Shown here one piece after another: positions 1 to 6,107 of a stretch of 8,280 nt of DNA. The first letter of the stretch is position 1. Every line of letters begins with the position of its first letter. A program made the translations under genes and the position numbers. The stretch covers positions 1-8,280 of the forward strand of contig CAMDPB010000039.1 in NCBI GenBank assembly GCA_945903885.1, in the 5' to 3' direction. The notes beneath the pieces are model-generated. The model was not told where the DNA came from. It saw nothing but the letters and a program-made list of their open reading frames with translations, and did no database searches. The stretch comes from Candidatus Finniella inopinata (GTDB lineage: Bacteria; Pseudomonadota; Alphaproteobacteria; Paracaedibacterales; CAITNM01).

Positions 1-21
1 GAGGTGGGCGGACAAATATAA
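1..21 (+). other. possible 3' tail of an upstream ORF
   Basis: Frame 1 is open from the window edge to a TAA at 19-21 and would encode the ending EVGGQI. Six codons are too few to establish a gene. I list it only because the first 20 bases are clearly more GC-rich than the AT-rich DNA that follows (about 25-150), which fits a gene or element boundary. The upstream sequence would be needed to decide. Confidence 0.15.
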
Positions 22-142
22 GCCAACTTAATTTAGTGACTCATGGTCATTTATAAAATTTATTTAAAATTATTTGGGACATATTATAAAAAGTTGATTT
101 TTTCCTCACTTTGTGTGCATGATTAAAACACATAGCAGACAT

Positions 143-149
143 GAAAGGA
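143..149 (+). promoter_or_regulatory. Shine-Dalgarno deciding the TTG start at 157
   Basis: AAAGGAA lies 7 nt before the TTG at 157. An ATG at 141 overlaps it but opens only a 10-codon frame ending at 171-173, so the TTG frame is the better candidate. The ultra-short frame could be a leader peptide, but nothing in its sequence supports a specific role. Confidence 0.45.
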
Positions 150-156
150 ACGCATC

Positions 157-402
157 TTGACCTCTTTGCATAACTTCCAAAAAAACACAAAACAAACAAT
201 CAGGGCACTAAAGGGAATGTTCCATAGTGCCATCACTGAAAAAGACTACACTAATGCTCTTAAAGTTGCTGAACTCGAAATGAAGCTGTACAATATGCTG
301 TACAAAGCTCAATACCCCCTTGATATTAAAGATCTTAGGTCAGGATGCTTAGAAAATTGGATGGAGCGATCAAAAGAACGTCATAAGTCTTCGCCCCCAT
401 AA
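157..402 (+). CDS. small hypothetical protein, TTG start
   Basis: I do not recognise this 81-residue product. The frame opens with TTG, preceded by AAAGGAA (143-149) with a 7-nt gap, and no ATG start is available upstream in frame. The protein is basic and predicted mostly helical: a basic N-terminus (FQKNTKQTIRALKG), a central amphipathic helix around residues 25-52 rich in Ala, Glu, Lys and Leu, and a charged tail (MERSKERHKSSPP). There is no signal peptide, membrane segment or metal-binding motif; the single Cys is at about residue 64. It could be a small DNA- or RNA-binding or regulatory protein, but this is a guess from charge alone. It stands alone on the + strand upstream of the structured element at 426-708. 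That it is truly translated rests on the Shine-Dalgarno and an uninterrupted frame. Confidence 0.5.
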   Translation: MTSLHNFQKNTKQTIRALKGMFHSAITEKDYTNALKVAELEMKLYNMLYKAQYPLDIKDLRSGCLENWMERSKERHKSSPP

Positions 403-425
403 TAGGGCACATTCCGTCTTCCTAA

Positions 426-453
426 TTCGCCTCTCGCTTTAGTGGTGCCGTAC
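426..453 (+). repeat. left arm of long inverted repeat
   Basis: Pairs with 683-708 to form the terminal helix of the element. The core 432-453 matches the reverse complement of 683-704 at 21 of 22 positions, and TTCG 426-429 extends it after a CC bulge. Confidence 0.85.
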
Positions 454-682
454 GTAAAATACTTCTACCCGCCAAATAGCAAATTGTTCCACGTTTGATA
501 TTTGTGGCTATTATTATCTAAGCTCAGCATACCGTGCTAAGGATGCCTGATCTGGATACGGGATGGTCCCGTTAGTCTGATGCGCAGTTCTCAGAATTTA
601 TCTGATTACCTGCCTTGGATAACCTATGTTAGGTAAGTCCATTCTTACGGACATCCCTTCGGGGAAAATCAATATGTTGATA

Positions 683-708
683 GTACGGCACTACTAAAGC
701 GAGACGAA
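683..708 (+). repeat. right arm of long inverted repeat
   Basis: Partner of 426-453. The one difference, T692 opposite G444, keeps pairing as G-U in + strand RNA. Confidence 0.85.
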
Positions 709-906
709 AAAAAATAAAACCGAAAACTAAAAAGGAAAAGGAGCAGCGGGTGAGAAAATAAAATAGAAAAAAATATCTCCCTTTGGGTGCTCATATTTTT
801 CTAACTAACTCCGCCATAATTTCTCTACATAACAAAAATTCTAGTGAATAGTTACAAATTTTATTGTATATATGCTCATGGTATTGCTAACTATGCGTAA
901 AAAATA
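709..906 (+). other. A-rich purine tract, stem-loop and leader before the 907 gene
   Basis: From 709 to about 776 the + strand is A-rich and strongly purine-biased. An imperfect stem follows: 764-776 pairs with 793-803 (TAGAAAAA...TAT against ATATTTTTCTA, two bulged A). It encloses a small CCC-TTT-GGG hairpin at 779-787, and GAGCA 741-745 can alternatively pair with TGCTC 788-792. The T5 run at 796-800 lies inside the stem, so this could be a weak terminator, but it is not a textbook one. From 804 to 906 I see only AT-rich leader with no clear promoter and no Shine-Dalgarno before the ATG at 907. Confidence 0.3.
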
Positions 907-2616
907 ATGAATAAATATATTATAAGTTTTGTTGCACTGTTTAATCTTGCTCAGCTCTATTGCGAAATCCCAATTCTTCCCGCAACAGATGCTCAGGTTC
1001 GCAGGTTTCGCGCACAGTTTGCCAGCGAAATACAGGAAACTAAAAGAAAAAATAACCTCCAGTATGATGCAATAGCCATCTTTGTTTTCATTAATGAACT
1101 CATGGAAGAACATCGTGATCCTGAAAGAATTTTCGAACAAAAACTCAAAATTGTTCGTCATTTAGATAAACGCCTTCACCCCTTGCAAATAGCAGAAGGT
1201 GTTCGTTTAGGTTATGGGTTTGACCGTGGCGTGTGCTCAGATCTTGTTGTTTCGCCAACAGAACAATCACAGTACAAAGCTGCCCTTGAAAGTATTGGCC
1301 GGTTTATTGTACCTGATTCAGAACGTGCCAGTGTTCGCCATGTGTTTTCTCAAAGCGCTGCATCACCAGCAATTGCCGAACACATAAGCATTTCTAATGG
1401 GTTAATGTATAAAGCATCTCCAGGTGCTCCTGAAATATTCAAATTTATGTATGCTCCTTCCGAATATGCAGCAAATCGTGCACTAGAAAACAGTATAGAT
1501 CTCTCCCCAGAACAAGTAAGCGAATTTCGTGATAAAGGGCGTGCATATGTAAAGTCATTAGCACCACCAGAATATAACTTAGATGGTCTGAATGAGAACA
1601 TGTTTAGTTTTTTTGGCTTACTTACCGATGAAGACCTGGAAAAGATTCGCGGTATTTTTATAAAAAATACTAGCTCTGTAACTTTCCGCGAAAAATTAGA
1701 GGCTTCCCTACCTGAATTTTTGGGTTTGGATTCCATTCACAGCCTTACGCGCGAACATCTAGAAAAATTCCCCAGACAAAAAGCGTTCAGCACAGCTTTA
1801 GAAAGTCTGGGGTATTTGTTTGAAAGTCCATTTGCTTGGATAGAGCATTTTCGTGTAACTTTTAGTACTTATCTAACCTTTGCCGCGTGTGCTGATATTT
1901 CAGAAATTCCGCAAGACCCCGAGCAAGAAAGCCTAAAAGCTAAGTTTTTCACAAGGTTTCGCACATTTTCACATTTACATCCTTACTTTGTAAAACAGTC
2001 TTTATCCATGTCAGATGATCAATTTAATCGCTGTATTGAATGTGCTAAAGACTATTCAGAAGCAATTTTCCATTCTCCGTATCTTGAAGTATTGGAGTAT
2101 TTATTAGCGCTTCCAGAAGATAAACGAGAATATTTTTTAAACCGGAAAACGCTATATAAAGACCTTAGCTATTCTATTTTGAAGCTGTCTTTATCCGTGT
2201 CAGATGATCAATTTAATCTCTTGATTGAAAACGCTACAGACGATTCAGGAAAAATTTCTCAACGGTATCTGCAGGCTTTATTAGATCTTACAGAAGAAGA
2301 ACGAGCTGTTTTTTTAAACCGGAAAACGCAAAATAAAAACCTTAGTTTTTATGATGTGTTGGACTCTTTATCCATCTCAGATAATGAATTTAATCTCTGT
2401 ATTGAATCCGCTACAGACTATTTAGGAAAGATTAATGAAAGGTATCTGTGGGCTTTATTAGATCTTACAGCAGATGAACGAGCTGTTTTTTTACAGCGGA
2501 AAACGCAATGTGAAGACCTTAGTTTTTATGATGTGTTGGACTCTTTATCCATCTCAGATGATCAATTTAATCGCCGTTCATTGAATGTGCTACAGACAGC
2601 TCAGGAAGGTTCGTGA
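907..2616 (+). CDS. exported repeat protein of unknown function, 3' end broken
   Basis: I do not recognise the family. The 569-residue product starts with a likely Sec signal peptide: MNK, a hydrophobic stretch over residues 4-18, then CEIP. The Cys is not in a convincing lipobox (LYC). The mature part looks helical and soluble, with no further membrane span. Residues 365 onward hold tandem units starting at 365, 428, 487 and 546 (spacing 63, 59, 59). The consensus runs S-L-S-x-S-D-D-Q-F-N, I-E-x-A-x-D, RYLxALLDLT, ERAVFLxRKT, LSFYDVLD. Units 3 and 4 are almost identical in DNA, pointing to recent duplication. Unit 4 loses frame near 2575 and the ORF ends at TGA 2614-2616 within a garbled tail (RRSLNVLQTAQEGS), while repeat-like coding continues downstream in other frames. 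There is no Shine-Dalgarno before the ATG. A secreted effector or surface protein with helical repeats is possible in a host-associated bacterium, but that is inference. It may be a pseudogene. Confidence 0.65.
   Translation: MNKYIISFVALFNLAQLYCEIPILPATDAQVRRFRAQFASEIQETKRKNNLQYDAIAIFVFINELMEEHRDPERIFEQKLKIVRHLDKRLHPLQIAEGVRLGYGFDRGVCSDLVVSPTEQSQYKAALESIGRFIVPDSERASVRHVFSQSAASPAIAEHISISNGLMYKASPGAPEIFKFMYAPSEYAANRALENSIDLSPEQVSEFRDKGRAYVKSLAPPEYNLDGLNENMFSFFGLLTDEDLEKIRGIFIKNTSSVTFREKLEASLPEFLGLDSIHSLTREHLEKFPRQKAFSTALESLGYLFESPFAWIEHFRVTFSTYLTFAACADISEIPQDPEQESLKAKFFTRFRTFSHLHPYFVKQSLSMSDDQFNRCIECAKDYSEAIFHSPYLEVLEYLLALPEDKREYFLNRKTLYKDLSYSILKLSLSVSDDQFNLLIENATDDSGKISQRYLQALLDLTEEERAVFLNRKTQNKNLSFYDVLDSLSISDNEFNLCIESATDYLGKINERYLWALLDLTADERAVFLQRKTQCEDLSFYDVLDSLSISDDQFNRRSLNVLQTAQEGS
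1999..2600 (+). repeat. tandem coding repeats, 177-189 bp period
   Basis: The landmark TCTTTATCC begins at 1999, 2188, 2365 and 2542, giving periods of 189, 177 and 177 bp. After each landmark the sequence tcagatgatcaatttaatc recurs with few changes. The segments 2340-2390 and 2517-2567 are nearly identical across the end of one unit and the start of the next. Units 2, 3 and the broken fourth also share a T7 homopolymer (GTTTTTTTA) in the codons for VFL, a possible slippage site. Confidence 0.85.
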
Positions 2617-2967
2617 ATTTTATCTGGGGAGTTTATTAGGTCTTACAGAAGAAGAACGAGCAGTTTTTTTATACCGGATAAATTAGTTGAAATTGAAGGT
2701 GTATAGATAATTTCTGATTATATACATAATTGCTTAAAATATCTTTCAACAGACCAAATAGAAAAATTAACAATTCTAGATCTTTCATGGGATGATATCC
2801 CAAAAGATCAACGAATAAGTGCACTTATAGGAGTCATACAAAAGTTAGATAGTATGTCATTATATGAATGTAGTACTTTTGCTAAAATGCAGCGTAGTGA
2901 GCGTATAGCTTTTTTGTTAGCTTGCAATCAAAATAGTTTAACTAAAGATAGTATGATGAATGACTAA
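2571..2967 (+). pseudogene. frameshifted 3' remnant of the repeat-protein gene
   Basis: Comparing the fourth repeat with unit 3 shows about 2 extra bases at 2574-2580 (cgccgttcattgaa against cgctgtattgaa), moving the coding frame so that IECATD is read at 2580-2597. A further 1-base loss lies near 2605-2612. The repeat then continues in frame 2 from 2615 as EFYLGSLLGLTEEE and RAVFLYRIN to a TAG at 2684-2686. Frame 1 then resumes (PDKLVEIEGV), is cut by TAG 2704-2706, and stays open for 86 codons from 2707 to TAA 2965-2967. That last part reads as another divergent unit (MQRSERIAFL against LTADERAVFL). The intact gene would thus have ended at 2967, 4 bases into the convergent xerC stop region, giving about 686 residues. 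Sequencing error cannot be excluded for single indels, but several lesions together favour decay. Confidence 0.6.
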
Positions 2968-3875
2968 CTTTTCTTAGCTCTTGGATGCGCAGATTTGTAT
3001 GTATTCATCATGCTAAGTTCATCAATTTGTGTATAAATTTGTGTCGATGAAAGTGACGCATGCCCTAATAGTTCTTGAATTCCTCGCAAGTCATGGGATG
3101 ACTGCATTAAATGTGTTGCACAACTATGCCGCAAAGCGTGCGGTGTTAATGATTCGGGCATTCCATTTGCCCTTCTGAAGTCACGCAGTACTTTTTGCGC
3201 TATGGCAGCTTGTAAGCGTTTTCCTTTTTCTCCGTAAAATACGGGCGCATCTGGGGTGCTTGCAAATGGCTGAATCTTTAAATAAGTTAGCAATCCTTCT
3301 CTTATACAATCAATAATAGGAACTTGCCTAGTTTTTTGCCCCTTACCAATCACTGTAATGAATTGATCATTTTGTAAGCTATGTTGGTTTAAGTTCAGCG
3401 CTTCGCTAATACGCATGCCTGTGTAATACAATAATTGCATGAGTGCTTGATTGCGCAATCCTACCCATAAACACTCGCTCATGTTTTGAATTGTATCATT
3501 CATCACAAGTGCTTGTTCAATGCTAATTGGTCTGGGAAGGGTTTTTTGCAATTTAGGAGAGCGCGTATGAAAAAATGCATGGTCTTCAAGAATTTCACGT
3601 TGCAGTAAAAACTGGGCAAAGCTTTTTAATCCTGCCAAACCACGAGCAGATGATCTGGTATTCATTCCTTTTTTGCGCTTATATAGCAACCATGCACGAA
3701 TATCTTGCGGGGTAACAGTCTTGAAATTTTCAACAGTGAGTTGCGTGTTATGGTAATCTTCAAAAAAAGATTTAAAGTCAAAAAAATCTTGGGTATATGC
3801 TTTAATAGTATTGCCAGAGCGGTTAAGGATGCTTAATCCCAATTGCCACTGGTTAATGAGTTGCCCTAGATTCAT
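2964..3875 (-). CDS. xerC: tyrosine recombinase XerC
   Basis: Site-specific tyrosine recombinase that, with XerD, resolves chromosome dimers at dif during FtsK-driven segregation in the cytoplasm. Numbering from the alternative TTG start at 3878 (304 residues), the N-terminal SAM-like core-binding domain covers about 1-105 and the catalytic domain about 115-304. All catalytic residues are visible: R156 (TGMRISEAL), K179 (GKGQKTR), H247 and R250 (HALRHSCATHL), H273 (LLGHASLSSTQ) and nucleophile Y282 (IYTQ). The AHPRA ending resembles alphaproteobacterial XerC rather than XerD. The length is normal for the family. I prefer the ATG at 3873-3875; a TTG directly before it (3876-3878) sits closer to the AAAGG upstream and is possible. 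The stop TAG overlaps the stop of the convergent repeat-gene remnant. It is divergent from the gspE-like gene across about 55 bp. Confidence 0.9.
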   Translation of the reverse strand: MNLGQLINQWQLGLSILNRSGNTIKAYTQDFFDFKSFFEDYHNTQLTVENFKTVTPQDIRAWLLYKRKKGMNTRSSARGLAGLKSFAQFLLQREILEDHAFFHTRSPKLQKTLPRPISIEQALVMNDTIQNMSECLWVGLRNQALMQLLYYTGMRISEALNLNQHSLQNDQFITVIGKGQKTRQVPIIDCIREGLLTYLKIQPFASTPDAPVFYGEKGKRLQAAIAQKVLRDFRRANGMPESLTPHALRHSCATHLMQSSHDLRGIQELLGHASLSSTQIYTQIDELSMMNTYKSAHPRAKKS

Positions 3876-3932
3876 CAATTTTTAAAACCTTTTATCTACA
3901 ATCAAATTCAATACCAATAGTTCAATGTACCA

Positions 3933-5375
3933 TTGTCTGATCGTTTTGAAGAGATCCTGCTAGAAAAGGGGGTTATCACTCCCGATCAGCTTCATATTGC
4001 TTTAATTGAGCAACAAAAGCACGACGAATTTTTAAGTGAAATCCTCATTAACTTGCGGTTCGTATCGCCAGTTGTGGTTGGTGAATTGATTAGTCAAATT
4101 TCTGGTTATCCTCATATTGACCTGCAGACTATTCAACCAGATATCGATTTAATTACTAAATTAGGAAAAGAATTTTGCGAGTACTACAAGCTAATTCCTT
4201 TTTGCCTTGATGATTCGCTACACGTTGCAATGCTAGATCCTGATAATGTTATTATTCAAGACATTGTCAAAAGAAGAACCAAAGATTTTTTTGAAAAAGA
4301 TCCGCGGTGGATATTTTATCATACTTACAAACAATCGTTATTACAGGCGTTACAACAATCAACGCAGTCTCAGGCACAAGCTCCTGACGCATCATTTGAA
4401 AATCTTTTTCTAAATTTGTTAGACGAAGCCTTTTCTAAGGAAGCCTCTGATATTCACTTTATGCCACTTGAACAAATGGTGTTGGTCAAATTTCGTATTC
4501 ACGGTGAATTAGAAACTTACCAACATTTTGAACAGAGTGTTTTTGATAAAACATCCGTACGCTTTAAAGTACTGTCTAACTTAGATATTGCTGAACGTCG
4601 TCGTCCTCAATCAGGGGGATGCATTTTAACAGTTCACGGTAATCAGGTTGATTGCCGTGTTTCCTTTCATCCATGCTTATGGGGAGAAAGCTTGGTTGTC
4701 CGGCTTCTGCCCATCAATCGAGAGACTTTGAGCCTAGAAAAATTAGGTTTTACAAAAAACCAAGTTAAAATACTGCGAGACCTTGTGCAAAAACCATCAG
4801 GTCTATTTTTGGTCTGTGGACCGACAGGTTCCGGTAAAACTACGACGCTTCATGCACTATTGCAGCTTTGTGACTATAATCATAAAAATATTATGACCTT
4901 GGAACAGCCAATAGAATACCGTGTTAAAGGGATTCGACAAACAGAAATTCATGAAAATGGAATCATTAGCTTTGCTGACGGGGTCCGGTCTATGTTGCGT
5001 CACGATCCTGATATTATGCTAATTGGGGAAATTCGTGACGAAGACACTGCCAAAATGGCCTTGCGCGCTTCTATGACTGGGCATTTAGTTCTTGCAACTT
5101 TGCATGCATCTTGTCCGTTTGTAACGCCTGCTCGATTAATTGATTTAGGCATTACCCCAAATCTGTTAAGCGGACAAATTCTAGCTATTTTAAGTCAAAA
5201 ACTGATCCGTACCTCAAAAGGTCGTAAAGCTGAAGGGGAGTTGGTGGTCTTTACAGACGAGATGCATCAGTTAATTGGAGATGGTGGAAATAGCTCTAAG
5301 CTTAGAAAAATGTACGGTGAATTCTTAGCAAAAAATAAACTTAAAAAACAAAAAGGTAATGATATAAGAAATTAA
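3933..5375 (+). CDS. GspE/PilB-family secretion ATPase lacking the zinc module
   Basis: Hexameric AAA-like ATPase of type II secretion/type IV pilus assembly, working at the inner-membrane face. The 480 residues hold a GspE N-terminal domain (about 3-115), a linker rich in Gln/Ala (139-151) and the ATPase core from about 155. Visible motifs are Walker A GPTGSGKTTT at 296-305, an Asp-box position reading MTLEQPIEY at 321-329 (usually EDPVE, so D is replaced by Q325), Walker B IMLIGEIRDED at 361-371 and the His box TGHLVLATLH at 382-391. After KLIRT (423-427) the usual tetracysteine zinc segment is missing and the chain goes directly into GRKAEGELVVFTDEM, the part that normally follows it. The start is TTG; TAG at 3918 closes the frame upstream and no Shine-Dalgarno is evident. 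No gspD, F, G or pil partner gene lies nearby, so the exact system (T2SS, T4P or competence pilus) cannot be named. Confidence 0.85.
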   Translation: MSDRFEEILLEKGVITPDQLHIALIEQQKHDEFLSEILINLRFVSPVVVGELISQISGYPHIDLQTIQPDIDLITKLGKEFCEYYKLIPFCLDDSLHVAMLDPDNVIIQDIVKRRTKDFFEKDPRWIFYHTYKQSLLQALQQSTQSQAQAPDASFENLFLNLLDEAFSKEASDIHFMPLEQMVLVKFRIHGELETYQHFEQSVFDKTSVRFKVLSNLDIAERRRPQSGGCILTVHGNQVDCRVSFHPCLWGESLVVRLLPINRETLSLEKLGFTKNQVKILRDLVQKPSGLFLVCGPTGSGKTTTLHALLQLCDYNHKNIMTLEQPIEYRVKGIRQTEIHENGIISFADGVRSMLRHDPDIMLIGEIRDEDTAKMALRASMTGHLVLATLHASCPFVTPARLIDLGITPNLLSGQILAILSQKLIRTSKGRKAEGELVVFTDEMHQLIGDGGNSSKLRKMYGEFLAKNKLKKQKGNDIRN

Positions 5376-5384
5376 ATTCCTAAT

Positions 5385-5421
5385 GTTAAGTAACTATTAA
5401 CCTTTACTATCGTAATATAAT
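5385..5421 (+). promoter_or_regulatory. likely promoter with inverted repeats before the 5449 gene
   Basis: A perfect TATAAT lies at 5416-5421, inside the palindrome GTAAT-ATA-ATTAC (5412-5424). No good -35 box is at the expected distance; CTATTA at 5394-5399 (16-bp spacer) is a weak candidate. A second inverted repeat, GTTAA-N7-TTAAC (5385-5401), overlaps that position and could be an operator. The predicted start would leave a leader of about 20 nt. Confidence 0.4.
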
Positions 5422-5437
5422 TACAGAGTCTTGTTAT

Positions 5438-5441
5438 AAGG
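5438..5441 (+). promoter_or_regulatory. Shine-Dalgarno deciding the start at 5449
   Basis: AAGG lies 7 nt before the ATG at 5449. The in-frame TTG at 5443 is only 1 nt from it, too close to be used, so the ATG is the start. Confidence 0.6.
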
Positions 5442-5448
5442 TTTGCTT

Positions 5449-6105
5449 ATGCTAAGAATTCTGTTTGCTTTTATCATAGCGCTCTTGATACCTGCTGGAA
5501 ATTCCAGCGATCACCATAATATTGCGCCTGAAGTTGACGATCTTAATACAGAACAAGTTCGACAAATAGCTATCTGCATGCTTCAATTCCACAAAGAATC
5601 ATTCGAAAAAGTAATAGTTTCTTTGCAAAAAGACCCTGCAGTATATGCGTTTTTTGAACACAAAAAAGGCAAAAAATATAGAATCCAAAAAGGACAATGC
5701 ACTCTAGAGAAATTAAAAACATTCTCTTCTTATCTTCAGGATGATATTTACAATTTGACCGTGCAAAAATGTGAACTTGCAACCGCACATGCTCAATTTA
5801 CTATTGGGGCTATTGCAAGAAGTGAATTTGATGAATTTCTAGATTTATATGGAATTGGTGACAGAAGACAAATAGATGCTTTGGTTGATTTTTATTCTAA
5901 GAGAATAAAAAAACTAGAGAACGTTAAAACGCATGTCGACGGTCTAATTTCTACAAAAATTCCAAAAGTAATAACACTTAAAAGAGCATGGAAATACTTT
6001 AAACACCATTTACCAGATTATTTTCATCATTTGTCTGTAGATGAATTAAAGGACTTTAAACCAAAGTTTTTAACTCATTTGCATGATTACTACGGATTTG
6101 GGTAG
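5449..6105 (+). CDS. small exported protein of unknown function
   Basis: I do not recognise this 218-residue protein. The start MLRILFAFIIALLIPAG is a clear signal peptide (basic n-region, hydrophobic core over residues 4-16), with cleavage probably just after the PAG/NSS region. The mature part is helical, Lys-rich and about 200 residues long, with no further membrane segment. It has three Cys (in ICML, KGQC and VQKC), so one disulphide is possible in the periplasm. The C-terminal third is rich in His and aromatic residues (FKHHLPDYFHHL, THLHDYYGFG). The ATG at 5449 is chosen over the TTG at 5443 because AAGG is correctly placed for it. It follows the gspE-like ATPase by 73 bp but has its own -10 box. 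It is a candidate exported or pilus-related protein by position only. It ends 2 bp before the convergent map stop, with no terminator between. Confidence 0.7.
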   Translation: MLRILFAFIIALLIPAGNSSDHHNIAPEVDDLNTEQVRQIAICMLQFHKESFEKVIVSLQKDPAVYAFFEHKKGKKYRIQKGQCTLEKLKTFSSYLQDDIYNLTVQKCELATAHAQFTIGAIARSEFDEFLDLYGIGDRRQIDALVDFYSKRIKKLENVKTHVDGLISTKIPKVITLKRAWKYFKHHLPDYFHHLSVDELKDFKPKFLTHLHDYYGFG

Positions 6106-6107
6106 TC

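Larger units (their letters stand above)
426..708 (+). ncRNA. candidate structured RNA closed by a 26-bp terminal helix
   Basis: The arms 432-453 and 683-704 pair over 22 consecutive positions. The only non-Watson-Crick pair is G444-T692, a G-U wobble in + strand RNA but a C-A mismatch on the other strand. After a 2-nt bulge (C430-C431) the helix extends by TTCG 426-429 with CGAA 705-708. The enclosed stretch is richer in GC than its flanks and forms local hairpins: AATAG/CTATT with CCAC/GTGG (475-512), 523-541 (contains one C-A mismatch), ACGGGA-TGG-TCCCGT (558-572), TCAGA/TCTGA (591-605), TGGAT/GTCCA plus ACCTA/TAGGT (616-641), CCC-TTCG-GGG (655-664) and ATCAA/TTGAT (668-681). No RNase P, tmRNA, 6S, SRP RNA, rRNA or tRNA signature is visible. 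No T-run terminator follows the helix. The alternative is a MITE with about 22-bp terminal inverted repeats, but no target duplication is seen. The family is unknown to me. Confidence 0.5.

Noticed and set aside
426..708. Retron msr-msd RNA (inverted repeat ends)
   Set aside because: No reverse transcriptase is encoded in the window; the next gene is an exported repeat protein.
426..708. Group II intron domain V or group I intron
   Set aside because: GTGCCGTAC/GTACGGCAC recalls domain V ends, but the arms are about 230 nt apart and no AGC-triad hairpin or group I core sequence is visible.
426..708. RNase P RNA, tmRNA, 6S or SRP RNA
   Set aside because: Conserved core sequences of these RNAs (for example GAGGAAAGTCC, tRNA-like T-arm, SRP GGAA loop context) are not found on either strand.
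841..1161. Minus-strand ORF of 106 codons
   Set aside because: Antisense shadow of the leader and 5' end of the repeat-protein gene; hydrophobic low-quality translation with no ribosome-binding site.
1350..1736. Minus-strand ORF of 128 codons
   Set aside because: Lies wholly antisense to the repeat-protein gene and shows no recognisable protein features.
2617..2963. Separate small gene between the repeat gene and xerC
   Set aside because: No start codon with a ribosome-binding site opens it near its beginning; similarity to the upstream repeats shows it is the displaced 3' end of the same gene.
5570..5788. Minus-strand ORF of 72 codons
   Set aside because: Antisense shadow of the exported 218-residue protein gene.
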